Source: a virus
DNA length: 36,240 nucleotides
Reading direction: 5' to 3' (one strand)
Virus record (IMG/VR): IMGVR_UViG_3300025890_000009
Location: 1-36,240 of that record
The position numbers were made by a program, and so were the translations under genes. Positions 19,505 to 27,996 of the stretch are shown piece after piece. The stretch's first letter is position 1, and each line of letters starts with the position of its first letter. The notes beneath the pieces were generated by a model that made no database searches, was not told where the DNA came from, and worked only from the letters and a program-made list of their open reading frames with translations.

Positions 19505-19609
19505 TCACTTTTTTGATTTAGCTTTTTTTGCATTTTTGCTCGCGTATGACTGTGCATCTTTTTTGCCCTTTGCCGTGTAAGGGAACTTCTTATTTCCAAC
19601 TTTTGGCAC
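19505..19609 (-). CDS. 34-residue basic protein (GTG start)
   Basis: GTG 19609 has AAGGAG eight bases upstream and reads MPKVGNKKFPYTAKGKKDAQ then SYASKNAKKAKSKK. The opening P-K-V-G-N/K-K-K-F-P-Y-T recurs in very small phage proteins of similar length. It is almost entirely basic and probably binds nucleic acid or acidic surfaces. It is directly followed by the DUF6356-like ATG. The strong ribosome site and tight packing support it as a real gene. Confidence 0.72.
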   Translation of the reverse strand: MPKVGNKKFPYTAKGKKDAQSYASKNAKKAKSKK

Positions 19610-19619
19610 TTTTATCTCC

Positions 19620-19934
19620 TTATCTAATTTTTGTAGCAAGAACTTTGTCGAGCATCTGCTCGATTGACTCAAGGCGAAATTCCATTACGTCAACGCTTTT
19701 GATAGCCGTTGCCAGATTGCCTTGATCTGTTACAAGTTTCTGAAGGTTATGAATTTCAAGCTGACACTTCTGTGCATCTTCTTGAAGAGCGTTTATCTGA
19801 GCGGTGTGTTGACCGCCTTGTATTCCACCGAGCCTTTCGACTTCGGCTGAAAGTGATGACGCCCACCAAATCGCGCCGGTCGTTTGACCGACAAGAAAAA
19901 TGATTGCGCCGATTAAATAGGTTGGGATATTCAT
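19620..19934 (-). CDS. N-anchored coiled-coil protein, i-spanin-like (104 aa)
   Basis: This 104-residue protein has one N-terminal membrane segment (residues about 5-25, YLIGAIIFLVGQTTGAIWW) and then a long helical, charged domain (SLSAEVERLGGIQGGQHTAQ onward). This is the topology of an inner-membrane spanin. An outer-membrane partner would be a lipoprotein; the 142-residue protein below is a possible one. ATG 19934 overlaps the preceding gene (ATGA) and has AGGTGG upstream. The function is inferred from topology only. Confidence 0.55.
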   Translation of the reverse strand: MNIPTYLIGAIIFLVGQTTGAIWWASSLSAEVERLGGIQGGQHTAQINALQEDAQKCQLEIHNLQKLVTDQGNLATAIKSVDVMEFRLESIEQMLDKVLATKIR

Positions 19935-20137
19935 GCGTTTAGCCACCTCGTGATAAGCGAAGCGCCAGATGCTGTAACTGTGGTAATTGCAATTAACAAT
20001 CCAATCCCCAAGCCTCTTTGGGTATGCAGTTGCGCCTCAAGATTTGTCATTCTTGTTGTCATCTCGTGCATCATTCTTTCGGTTGATTCAACCTTTTCAA
20101 TGAGCCGCCCGATTTCTTTTTCAGATATGTCCGTCAA
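19931..20137 (-). CDS. Coiled-coil protein with C-terminal membrane anchor, holin-like (68 aa)
   Basis: This 68-residue protein has an N-terminal helical domain (KEIGRLIEKVESTERMMHEM, then TTRMTNLEAQLHTQRG) and a single hydrophobic segment at the C-terminus (GIGLLIAITTVTASGASLI). Small, single-span proteins with this layout occur as holins in tailed phages. The start is TTG at 20137, which overlaps the preceding stop (TTGA); no ATG exists nearby. It is followed by an i-spanin-like gene, the usual order holin then spanin, although the endolysin between them is missing. Confidence 0.5.
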   Translation of the reverse strand: MTDISEKEIGRLIEKVESTERMMHEMTTRMTNLEAQLHTQRGLGIGLLIAITTVTASGASLITRWLNA

Positions 20138-20511
20138 CCTTCAAAGTTCGCTTCAACCGGAAAGGTTGGGTTAGGGTTTAACGAAAACGAAGTGCCGTTA
20201 GATGCACCACCGAAAACTATGCAAGCCTGTTCTTTTTCTTTGGTGCGCTTCGTTACGACAACGGTGCTTGTGGTTGAGTCGTGATTGACAAAAAGAATTA
20301 TGCTCATTGATGGAGTGAGGTGCGAAATCACCATCGGGATTTCGCGGTAATCTTTTTCAAGAATCTCCATCATCCGAACGAACGAGTCGACACACATAAA
20401 CGTCATTGGAGCGGCGAACTCATACATACCCTTGGGCATCGGTTGTTGCGAATGTGCAGACGAAAAAAAACCGCCTATCAAGGCGGCTGTCAGCGCGAAG
20501 GCTTTGATCAT
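20134..20511 (-). CDS. Secreted protein of unknown function (125 aa)
   Basis: This 125-residue protein has a classical signal peptide (MIKAFALTAALIGGFFSSAH, likely cut after AHS). The mature part of about 104 residues contains two Cys (in MCVDSF and QACIVFGG) that could form a disulfide. It has mixed strands and ends NPTFPVEANFEG. No peptidoglycan-cleaving motif is visible, so I do not call it an endolysin, though its position in the lysis block is where one is expected. It overlaps the previous and following genes by 4 nt. Confidence 0.6.
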   Translation of the reverse strand: MIKAFALTAALIGGFFSSAHSQQPMPKGMYEFAAPMTFMCVDSFVRMMEILEKDYREIPMVISHLTPSMSIILFVNHDSTTSTVVVTKRTKEKEQACIVFGGASNGTSFSLNPNPTFPVEANFEG

Positions 20512-20828
20512 GGTTTCGGATACTTTGTTTTAACCGCCTGTCGATCCGCTTCCAACGCAGTAACAGATGCCATGCGTTCTTCGACCACGCCTTCCCATAG
20601 AGCAACGATCAATTCGTCAATAGACGGATACTCTGCCTGTCGATCACGTTGGTATTGGGTAGCGGGTTGTTCGGCAACATAAGAATCCCACGCCGATTGC
20701 AGTTCTGCTTCTGTTGGTTGTGGGTCTGATCCACTCCACTCAATAAAATAATGTGGAGGATTAGACTGATTAAGTCGGTAGCGGTTTCCATTAAGACCTA
20801 ATCTGTTAATGCAAATATTAATATCCAT
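20508..20828 (-). CDS. Small fibre-partner protein, third cassette (106 aa)
   Basis: This 106-residue protein opens MDINICINRLGLNGNRYRLN and has the phrase EWSGSDPQPTEAELQSAWDS, shared almost word for word with the protein at 21436-21750. 'EWSGSDPQPT-E-AEL--AW' is known in small phage proteins next to tail fibres (XkdW-like or fibre-assembly chaperones). It follows the fibre-tip gene 20831-21439 with a 2-nt gap. The function is inferred: folding or attachment of the tip. Confidence 0.65.
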   Translation of the reverse strand: MDINICINRLGLNGNRYRLNQSNPPHYFIEWSGSDPQPTEAELQSAWDSYVAEQPATQYQRDRQAEYPSIDELIVALWEGVVEERMASVTALEADRQAVKTKYPKP

Positions 20829-20830
20829 GA

Positions 20831-21439
20831 TTAAGCCTCTTTAAAAATTTTAACTACGGAATAAATGTCTGGAGTATCCGACCAGTAACCACCATGTGAA
20901 ATGCCAAACGCAGAAGTGCTAGTCTTTGTGGTTCTGCACCTATGTTGCAATTCATAAGTATTAGACGCAGAAGCAGTATGTCTCATACTGACAATTACAG
21001 ATCCCCAATGATCTCCACCAGTTTGACTAAAATTATTTATTCCGGGATAAAGCGTAGTTCCAGTTACATCATAAATTGCAAGTTGATGCTGTTGAATATA
21101 AGCCGCAGTTGAAAATGCTTCAATCCAATATGTTCCCGCACCTAAAGTAAATTGATTGGCAGAAAGAGTTACTATTGAATCTGGATCAGCATGAACAGTA
21201 TTTAAATCTCTTGTTCTCCATGCTCCAGATGTAAAACTTCCGCCATTCGTACCTACTGTTTTTTGATCGTAAATAATTGCATAACTTGTAAATAACCCAA
21301 ACCCACTAGCCGTACCGTTGTTAGTAATCGTTCCACCACTAGGAATCGTTAGCCCACTGTCCTTAATTGTGACCCCATCAACAACAACTCCATTAGCAGA
21401 AGTTCTTTCGGAGATCGTGTCAACTTTTACTTCACTCAT
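20831..21439 (-). CDS. Fibre-tip protein, third cassette (C1q-like)
   Basis: This 202-residue protein begins MSEVKVDTISERTSANGVVV and continues through IPSGGTITNNGTASGFG, a short adhesin-like head. It then has a beta-rich domain GAWRTRDLNTVHADPDSIV, LSANQFTLGAGTYWIEAFST, and ends SVVKIFKEA. The 'W-RTRDLNT...SANQFTLGAGTYWI' pattern is that of C1q/TNF-like phage tips. It is a clear paralogue of 21750-22349. It probably binds a host surface receptor. Confidence 0.72.
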   Translation of the reverse strand: MSEVKVDTISERTSANGVVVDGVTIKDSGLTIPSGGTITNNGTASGFGLFTSYAIIYDQKTVGTNGGSFTSGAWRTRDLNTVHADPDSIVTLSANQFTLGAGTYWIEAFSTAAYIQQHQLAIYDVTGTTLYPGINNFSQTGGDHWGSVIVSMRHTASASNTYELQHRCRTTKTSTSAFGISHGGYWSDTPDIYSVVKIFKEA

Positions 21440-21750
21440 TTAGGGTCTGCCTCCTTGACGGCTTCAATGGCATCTAACCAAGTGCGTGAGCCTTCTGTTT
21501 GATCGTGAAACATCATGTCCATTTGTTCTTGCCAAGATGGATATGCTTCGGCTCTTGCTCTTGAATAATCTTCTTCTTTTTGTAAATACCCGCTTTGTTC
21601 AATTTCAGACCATGCTGTTTCTAGTTCTGCTTGTGTTGGTTGCGGATCAGAACCACTCCACTCAATAATCTCATGCGGAGTGTTTGACTGGCTTAATCGA
21701 TATTGATTGGCGTTAAGACCTAAATGAATAATGCAAAGACTAATGTCCAT
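21436..21750 (-). CDS. Small fibre-partner protein, second cassette (104 aa)
   Basis: This 104-residue protein starts MDISLCIIHLGLNANQYRLS and shares EWSGSDPQPTQAELETAW with the third-cassette partner at 20508-20828. It is fused in a tight operon: its ATG overlaps the upstream stop (TAATG) and its TGA overlaps the next ATG. The start has AAGGAGGCGTA. The C-terminus is acidic and helical (DQTEGSRTWLDAIEAVKEAD). It is probably an assembly partner of the adjoining tip. Confidence 0.65.
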   Translation of the reverse strand: MDISLCIIHLGLNANQYRLSQSNTPHEIIEWSGSDPQPTQAELETAWSEIEQSGYLQKEEDYSRARAEAYPSWQEQMDMMFHDQTEGSRTWLDAIEAVKEADPK

Positions 21751-22349
21751 TACGCCTCCTTGTAAATTTCGACGAAAGTGTATTTTTCGACAACGTTACC
21801 AGTATCAGCACCACCCTCGAACCCAAACCCATAAGTTGCGTACCCAGTTGCACAATGGTGACGTATTTCGTAAACATTAGACCCGCTAGGAGTTACTCGC
21901 GCCATTCCGGTCGAAGGATCAGATTCACCGTCATAAGTATCACCCCATCGTGCATCTCCATATTCGATGTACGCTGTTCCTGTAACGTCATAAAGTGCCG
22001 CTTTATGCCTACCAACTCTTGCGGCGGGCGCAGACCACTTTATAAGATATGAACCCGCTCCAAGAGTAAATTGATTGCTTGAAATTGAAACAATGCCATC
22101 GGGGTCAGCAATTTTTGTATTCAAATCTCTGGTTCGCCACAAAGCATTTGCAAATGTGCCTCCGGCAGTGCCTGATGATTTCTGATCGCAAATAAGAGCA
22201 TAAGAAACAAACCCGCTACTAAACCCAGAAGCAGTTCCACTGTTTGCAATCGTCGCACCCGATGCAATGTCGAGAGTCGTGCCTGATGGGATCGTGACCG
22301 TGGCTCCTGTCGCGGCTGATATTGAATTTGCTTTAAGTAGACTGGACAT
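21750..22349 (-). CDS. Fibre-tip protein, second cassette (C1q-like)
   Basis: This 199-residue protein starts MSSLLKANSISAATGATVTI, followed by short strand repeats (SGTTLDIASGATIANSGTAS). It then has the C1q-like domain NALWRTRDLNTKIADPDGIV, SSNQFTLGAGSYLIKW and ends YTFVEIYKEA. Paired blocks with the third tip are very similar, while loops between strands differ. It is probably a receptor-binding tip of a branched or exchangeable fibre. Its start has AGGAGGTCTGTA upstream. Confidence 0.72.
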   Translation of the reverse strand: MSSLLKANSISAATGATVTIPSGTTLDIASGATIANSGTASGFSSGFVSYALICDQKSSGTAGGTFANALWRTRDLNTKIADPDGIVSISSNQFTLGAGSYLIKWSAPAARVGRHKAALYDVTGTAYIEYGDARWGDTYDGESDPSTGMARVTPSGSNVYEIRHHCATGYATYGFGFEGGADTGNVVEKYTFVEIYKEA

Positions 22350-22618
22350 TACAGACCTCCTGACAGTGCGTTAATTTCTGCGTCAGAAAGACCTAGTGCG
22401 GACAATTTATCTCTTGCACTTTGACGATCTAAATCTGCTTGAGTTGGTTCTGGTTCGGGTTCGGGCGGTCGTGCTACAAATGCGCCGTCAGCGTAAACAC
22501 CGCCGATATATGCGTTAGCATCTGCTTCAATAAAAACGCCGTCTACGTTGTATTCAGAACTGCCATCCCATTCAATGATGTTGTCAACGATGCCAGAGTT
22601 AACGATTGCGTATTTCAT
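22349..22618 (-). CDS. Small fibre-partner protein, first cassette (89 aa)
   Basis: This 89-residue protein begins MKYAIVNSGIVDNIIEWDGS, then NVDGVFIEADANAYIGGVYA, with a Pro/Glu tract PPEPEPEPTQADLDRQSA and a helical end LGLSDAEINALSGGL. It holds the same position as the two other partner genes but only the E-W-x-G and 'EPTQADL' parts are common. It may be a distant relative. Its ATG follows one base after the tip stop. Confidence 0.6.
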   Translation of the reverse strand: MKYAIVNSGIVDNIIEWDGSSEYNVDGVFIEADANAYIGGVYADGAFVARPPEPEPEPTQADLDRQSARDKLSALGLSDAEINALSGGL

Positions 22619-23305
22619 CTATTTGTACTCCTCAATAATGCAAATTCCGCTTGCTCCCGAACCGCCTGTTCCTTGTTGTCTACCGCCCCCGCCACCTCCG
22701 GAACCATATCCAACTGCATCTCGACCGGTAAATTCGTAATAAGCCATTTCTCCACCGCCACCTAATATTGTGCTTCCGCCTTTTGATCCTAAGTTATAAC
22801 CATAAAAATGAGGACAATCTCCGGCTTCCCCAACAAGGTTTATATCGCCACCAGATGCAGAACCATGGGAAACTTGATCGCTATCTCCTCCGCCCGCCGT
22901 TAAAGTCAAAGATGTGTCAACGTAAGTGCTATTGCCCCCATCAGTACCAACCGCAGAGAGTGCTCCCACACCTCCAGAACCTATTGTTATTGTTGCGGTT
23001 GAAATTAAAGAAACATCATGAGCATATTTAATTACTGTTCCACCTGCTCCGCCCGACCCTGCGCCGTATTGATTAGTCGCCCCTGCTCCACCTGCTCCCC
23101 CACCAATTATTGTTATATTTATTTTTGTAATGCCAGACGGCTTTGTCCACGTTCCGCTTGAAGTAAAGGTTTGCACCGAAGCAAGACCACTATCAAATCC
23201 AGAAGTCGTAGCAGATGCGTGAACTGCAACGGTTGTCCCTGCCCCACCCAACGTAAGCGTTGAGCCTGATTCTTTGTCGATAGAATTTACGTTTATAGAT
23301 CCCAT
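22619..23305 (-). CDS. Gly-rich fibre-tip protein, first cassette
   Basis: This 228-residue protein begins MGSINVNSIDKESGSTLTLG, has a strand domain VQTFTSSGTWTKPSGITKI, and then long Gly-rich loops (IIGGGAGGAGATNQYGAGSG and GSGGGGGGRQQGTGGSGAS). The 'TFTSSGTWTKP' plus 'IIGGGAGG' combination is typical of phage tail-tip adhesins with poly-Gly-II-like sandwich domains (T2/S16-type). ATG 23305 overlaps the main fibre stop (TGATG). It is probably the first of three receptor-binding tips. Confidence 0.75.
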   Translation of the reverse strand: MGSINVNSIDKESGSTLTLGGAGTTVAVHASATTSGFDSGLASVQTFTSSGTWTKPSGITKINITIIGGGAGGAGATNQYGAGSGGAGGTVIKYAHDVSLISTATITIGSGGVGALSAVGTDGGNSTYVDTSLTLTAGGGDSDQVSHGSASGGDINLVGEAGDCPHFYGYNLGSKGGSTILGGGGEMAYYEFTGRDAVGYGSGGGGGGRQQGTGGSGASGICIIEEYK

Positions 23306-24945
23306 CACACGATTACCAGAGTTGATCCGCTAGGGATGGTTATGGTTCCCGAAATAACGAGAGGCCCCGCGCTCACGCCGTTAAAATTTGTCGTCATGGT
23401 GTAATCCTCAGAGATGGTAATTTCATTTTCAAAGACAAACGCCTCACCGTTCCCGCCTGACGCGCCCCCACCAATTGCGCCCCATGCTGATCCGTAGCCT
23501 TCAAACCCGGCTGTCGTTGAGTTGTAGCGAATCATCCCCGCTGACGGTGAACCATCCCGCTGTGCTGTGGTTCCTGCGGGGAGTTGTCCTGATCCGGTAG
23601 CGGAAGTTTTGGCAACGACTGTTGCAGCGTCGAGCGCAACGTCTGCCCAACTGCTACCGTCATAGACGCGCATTCGATTTGTCGAGGTGTTGAAATACAG
23701 ATCCCCGGCAGTTAAAGCTGCGCCGTCATTGTCAACCGTTGGATCGCTCGACTTCGCTCCAAGGTAGATGTCATCGAAATTGTCGAGTGCCGCCTCTGCC
23801 GCAGCTTGCGCTGTTTCCGCTGCCGTCTTTGCAGTTTCAGCTGCGGTTTTTGATGTGGCAGCGTTCGACTCGCTTGTTGCAGCATTGGTTGCTGACGTGG
23901 CCGCCGCCGTTGCAGATGTCGCAGCGTTACCGGCCTGAGTCGTTGCTGTTGCGGCTTGAGTCGTTGCTGTTGCAGCTTGCGTGGTTGCGGTCGCTGCGTC
24001 AGCTGCGGTCGAGACAGCATCGGCAGCTGTCGAAACGGCATCAGCGTTTGTTGCAACTTTATCGGCGGCAGTGCTGACTGCATCGGCAGCTGTTGCGGTC
24101 GCGTTTGTTGAAGCTGACGATGCACTTGATGCTGCTGCCGTTGCGCTCGTCGAGGCCGCAGATGCTTGCGTTGTCGCTGTTGTCGCACTGGTAGCGGCTG
24201 AAGTCGCGCTAGTGGCTGCGGCTGTTGCACTGCCGGCAGCTGCGGTTGCTGAAGCGGCGGCTGCCGCTGCATCGGTTGAAGATGAAGCTGCGTCGACCAA
24301 CAGCGCCCACTTCGCGGAATCAGTGTTCGTTGTAAGCGGTTGCGCGCCACTTGAGGTGTGTGACGTTAAGCAAATGAAGATGTTATCCGTTGAGGTGTCT
24401 TTGACAATATCGCGCGTCACATAGGCGGTTGAAGCTGCCCAGTTGCCTTCATAGTTGCCGATCTCAACCGTGGTGATCAGGTTGCCGGCGGCATCAAAAC
24501 CGAACACCTTGTTGGCCCTTTCAGCCGCTGTGCCGGTGACTTCAACGTTACCGACATCTGTTACCGTCAAAGCGAACTTAATCGACCGAGCTGCTTCCTC
24601 GTCCTGTTCCTGTTCTATAAACGTCAGCCGGTCGACAGAGTCCTCGAGTGTTTCTGCGGGAAACCTATCATAATCGTTCCAATCGTTTGATTGGGTGCGC
24701 GCCAAGCTTCGAGCAATGACTACGATGGCACCGTTTACCGGGATGTTGCCGGTCGTGAACACCACATTCCCGCCAGAAGCTGTACCGGCGTTAGTGACCG
24801 TATAGTGCGTTGTGAGTGTTTTCTTGACCCCGCCAACGTAGACTTCGAGATCGCCGTCAGCATAGATCTTGAAGGTATAAGCGAACGTGTCGTTCGTGCC
24901 GTTACCTGTATAACTGACCTTTGATGTCGTTGTGGAAACTGTCAT
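23305..24945 (-). CDS. Tail fibre protein with T7 gp17-type N-terminus
   Basis: This 546-residue fibre attaches to the tail by a T7 gp17-type N-terminal domain (residues 1-125: VSYTGNGTNDTFAYTFKIYA, ARTQSNDWNDYDRFPAETLE, DSVDRLTFIEQEQDEEAARS). Residues about 164-218 form a small strand module (NYEGNWAASTAYVTRDIVKD). Residues about 220-395 are an Ala/Ser/Thr coiled shaft with repeats such as ATTQA and AVSTAAD. A C-terminal strand domain follows (DLYFNTSTNRMRVYDGSSWA), but no enzyme. The lack of a large receptor-binding head suggests that the three following tip proteins supply it. Confidence 0.88.
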   Translation of the reverse strand: MTVSTTTSKVSYTGNGTNDTFAYTFKIYADGDLEVYVGGVKKTLTTHYTVTNAGTASGGNVVFTTGNIPVNGAIVVIARSLARTQSNDWNDYDRFPAETLEDSVDRLTFIEQEQDEEAARSIKFALTVTDVGNVEVTGTAAERANKVFGFDAAGNLITTVEIGNYEGNWAASTAYVTRDIVKDTSTDNIFICLTSHTSSGAQPLTTNTDSAKWALLVDAASSSTDAAAAAASATAAAGSATAAATSATSAATSATTATTQASAASTSATAAASSASSASTNATATAADAVSTAADKVATNADAVSTAADAVSTAADAATATTQAATATTQAATATTQAGNAATSATAAATSATNAATSESNAATSKTAAETAKTAAETAQAAAEAALDNFDDIYLGAKSSDPTVDNDGAALTAGDLYFNTSTNRMRVYDGSSWADVALDAATVVAKTSATGSGQLPAGTTAQRDGSPSAGMIRYNSTTAGFEGYGSAWGAIGGGASGGNGEAFVFENEITISEDYTMTTNFNGVSAGPLVISGTITIPSGSTLVIV

Positions 24946-24954
24946 TTTTTTGCC

Positions 24955-27900
24955 TTAATTTCTAAAAAGGGGTTGTTCACTTTTCGGCGTTAATACTTCG
25001 ACACCGGCATCTTCAAAAGCTTGATCTGCTGCATCTCTTCCCATCATTCTTCTAGCTTCGTTTTGTTGAATCAAAAGAACAGCATCTAGAATTTCTGGGT
25101 TTTCTGCTTTCAAAAACTCTCGCGCTGCTCGATCAAATCCGTTTTGGATCTTCTTGATCATCTCAACTCGCGCATAGTCCGTCACCATTGGTGAGTTGTA
25201 CTGATCCGAGATCATTAAGTTTTGAATAGCTCCTGCAAAGGTCACCCCGCTACCTTTGGGCTTTATTCGCTCCTTCCAATTTGCGTTTGGGTCATAAGAC
25301 GGTAAAGAAGCGCCGATAACATTGTTCTGATCATCAAGCTCGAGCTTTATTCCATTTCTTGAAATGATTTGGAAATCATGCTTCTGCTGTGCATTTAACT
25401 TATGCCCACCAATAATTGCAGTTCCTTTTGTGACCGGGGGAATCCGAGTTGATTCAAACAGACGGTTATACTCTTGGAAGGTTGGATCATCTGAAACCTC
25501 TTTAGTCTTTAGCGGTAGATTCATGAGGTGGTCATAAGGAATATATTCACCGTGAATCCCTACTAAGGCGGGAAGGTCTTTTGAAAAATAGGGAAGCTGA
25601 TTCTTTAAACGCTCTAACAGTGTTTCAGTTGTTCGCATCATCGGATCAATCATTTTGCGAATATCTCGCCGGATTCCAGACAGCGGCAATTGCGCGTTAA
25701 TGAAAGAAGCTTGCCAACGTTCTAGGTATCGTTCGGGATCTTGAGTGGCGCTGATTGCTTCATTTATTCCCCGCATATAAGTCTTGTTGATCGTGTTCTC
25801 ATAGACGCCTAACGTGAGTGCAGCTCCAACATCCATGATTTGTTCCATCTGAGATTCATCCAAATCCATGTGTTGTGAAGCTTGTAAGATTTCATAAAAG
25901 TCAGCCATCAATCCAATCTGCAAGCTGAAAGGCTCTAACCGATCAAAAGACATATATTTGGATGGATTCCCATACTCATCACGCTCCACCACAAAAGAGC
26001 GGGGAGGAACAACCTCTCGCGTTGCGTCCCGAGCGCCAAATTCTTTCGGCCCCGACCCTGTTACATATCCATTGGCTGCGAGTACCCCGATTGTTGCGAC
26101 CGTCATAGTTCCAACGGTCATTCGAGACTGAGCCATTTGCATTCTTTCCATCTGCTCACTGCTCAATTGCGCTTTGCCGATTTCCGGCTCTGGATATAAA
26201 TCTTTTCTTACCGATTGTGAAAGAAACCCAAGCGGCGTATCTTCAAGAAATCCAATTTTAAATATCTGTGCAGGAGTTCTAAAAACCGGAACTAACAATC
26301 TTCCGAGTGTGAACTGATTTAGCATTTTCTGAGTTGAACGACCCCATTCACCGAGGGGGTTTGTGAAAGTCTGGTATTCACCAAATTCTTTCATCCTTAA
26401 CAACGTATCTTGATCCGGGTTTGCCATATACTGCTGCAACCGGACATCTTGCTCGGCAGCACTCAACCCTTCAGCTCTTGCGTCTTTAGCAGCTTGCCGG
26501 TACGCGAGCTGCGCCCAGTGACCACCTTCGTTCGTTACTTTATATAGCGCATCTGTCGGGCCGAGAATTCTCTCCATTGGTGCGCGAGCGATATGACCAT
26601 AAACGTTGATCGCTGCGCCGGCAGCCGACTTTGGGTCGTAGCCCAGAGAGGTTGCAGAAATTGCTTTATCTTTTGCACCTTCAAATTTCGCGGTGCCGCC
26701 ATACGGCTCGCCGGTTCTTAATGCAATGACGAAAGCTTGGCGCGCTCGATTGAAAGATGCGAATGAACCTATTAAATAAGCCATTGCTTCACCCTTCTCG
26801 ACAACAGCAGCATCTCCCATTGTCCAACGCCCTAACCGAGCTGCGACAGCAAGATGAGTGGCGTGTCGACCGATCATCAAACCGTTGCCAAAAAAATTGA
26901 CGCCGAAAGTAGAAAGGCCGGATAGAATTGATCCTGTCATGTTCTCGGCAATTGCCGCGCCCCATTTACTTATGCCCGACTTCTGGGCAGCAACCGTCTT
27001 ATTGACGCCAATCAATCCTTGAGCTGCCATAACTTGATCAGCAAGGCGCGCAACATCAGCGGCGCTCCCATAATGTCGGGTCAGCTCATCGATATGCGCT
27101 TGCGATAGATCTTTCATATCTCCGATAGATTGCCCGGAGATTGCACGAAGTGAGCGACCGGCTTCAGCTCTGGCGCCCATCCATTTCACAACCAACTCTT
27201 TGTGAATGTTCCAGTTCCGCAAAAATTCTAGTTCAGCAACTGGTAAATCATCACCGGTTGCTTGGCGTCTGAAATTAGTCGCAGAAGCCTTTAGATTTTC
27301 GGCAGACTTTAAAACAAGGAAACGCGCAGCTTTAAGCTCTTCAGCAGATAACGCGGTTCCCGGCCCAGTGGTCATAAATTTTTTCGCAAACTCAGGATCG
27401 TTGGAAAAAACCCTAGCAAGCTTGAGCTGCTCTTCTTCGGTCACGACTCCACGCCGCTGTTTATCTATCTCGACGCGATAGCGTTTTGCAATCGCCATTT
27501 GAGCTTTATTAAAATCTTCAGCCGAAGTTATGTTCTGGGGGTTTAGCTGCCAAGATTTCGTTGTGTCAAAGTCTTGGTAATCTGCTTGGCTAAGAAGGGA
27601 GTCAAGCTCATCAATCTTGTCTTGGCGTAGCTCTGGAGTGTCGAGCTTTTCACCATCAACTCGAATCGGTCGGTCTATCGCTTCATTAACATCAACCTTG
27701 ATGAAAAAGTCATCTTCGGTTTTGGGTAAATTTTTAAATCGGAGATTTTCGGGAACCGCATCCCCCATATTTGCCTTGCCAATCCCAATGGCTGTAGTGA
27801 TCGGGCGCGCAATAGCGCGAGCTACATTTCCCAGACCGGCGACTAAAACCTGATCTTCTTCTGAATCTCCGAAGGGTTGATCCATCCAAGAATCAATTTC

Positions 27901-27996
27901 AAGCTCCCCAGAAGCAGAAACCCCGGCGGGTGCCGGGGTTTCAGTGGAAGTTTGCGGGATTTCTTTATTAAGAATATCTGCGTTTTCGATTGCCAT
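24955..27996 (-). CDS. Large ejected/internal virion protein (1013 aa)
   Basis: This is the last and largest internal-core gene, in the place of T7 gp16. The protein has an acidic N-terminus (about 75 residues), long helical regions (AEDFNKAQMAIAKRYRVEID), and hydrophobic segments (SGLSTFGVNFFGNGLMIG and TVGTMTVATIGVLAANGYV) that could enter the host membrane. I see no lytic transglycosylase motif, unlike T7 gp16. Such proteins form the conduit for DNA ejection. It overlaps the end of the zeta/ART gene by 29 nt. No nuclease or protease motif is evident. Confidence 0.72.
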   Translation of the reverse strand: MAIENADILNKEIPQTSTETPAPAGVSASGELEIDSWMDQPFGDSEEDQVLVAGLGNVARAIARPITTAIGIGKANMGDAVPENLRFKNLPKTEDDFFIKVDVNEAIDRPIRVDGEKLDTPELRQDKIDELDSLLSQADYQDFDTTKSWQLNPQNITSAEDFNKAQMAIAKRYRVEIDKQRRGVVTEEEQLKLARVFSNDPEFAKKFMTTGPGTALSAEELKAARFLVLKSAENLKASATNFRRQATGDDLPVAELEFLRNWNIHKELVVKWMGARAEAGRSLRAISGQSIGDMKDLSQAHIDELTRHYGSAADVARLADQVMAAQGLIGVNKTVAAQKSGISKWGAAIAENMTGSILSGLSTFGVNFFGNGLMIGRHATHLAVAARLGRWTMGDAAVVEKGEAMAYLIGSFASFNRARQAFVIALRTGEPYGGTAKFEGAKDKAISATSLGYDPKSAAGAAINVYGHIARAPMERILGPTDALYKVTNEGGHWAQLAYRQAAKDARAEGLSAAEQDVRLQQYMANPDQDTLLRMKEFGEYQTFTNPLGEWGRSTQKMLNQFTLGRLLVPVFRTPAQIFKIGFLEDTPLGFLSQSVRKDLYPEPEIGKAQLSSEQMERMQMAQSRMTVGTMTVATIGVLAANGYVTGSGPKEFGARDATREVVPPRSFVVERDEYGNPSKYMSFDRLEPFSLQIGLMADFYEILQASQHMDLDESQMEQIMDVGAALTLGVYENTINKTYMRGINEAISATQDPERYLERWQASFINAQLPLSGIRRDIRKMIDPMMRTTETLLERLKNQLPYFSKDLPALVGIHGEYIPYDHLMNLPLKTKEVSDDPTFQEYNRLFESTRIPPVTKGTAIIGGHKLNAQQKHDFQIISRNGIKLELDDQNNVIGASLPSYDPNANWKERIKPKGSGVTFAGAIQNLMISDQYNSPMVTDYARVEMIKKIQNGFDRAAREFLKAENPEILDAVLLIQQNEARRMMGRDAADQAFEDAGVEVLTPKSEQPLFRN

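Noticed and set aside
23712-24350. Long antisense-frame reading frames over the tail fibre shaft (also 23981-24424 on the other strand)
   Set aside because: They arise from the Ala/Ser/Thr codon repeats of the fibre gene. Products are Gln/Pro- or Ala/Val-only and have no ribosome site.
20831-24945. Diversity-generating retroelement, considered because of similarity in layout to BPP-1
   Set aside because: No reverse transcriptase and no template/variable repeat pair are found. Variation here would have to come from cassette duplication.
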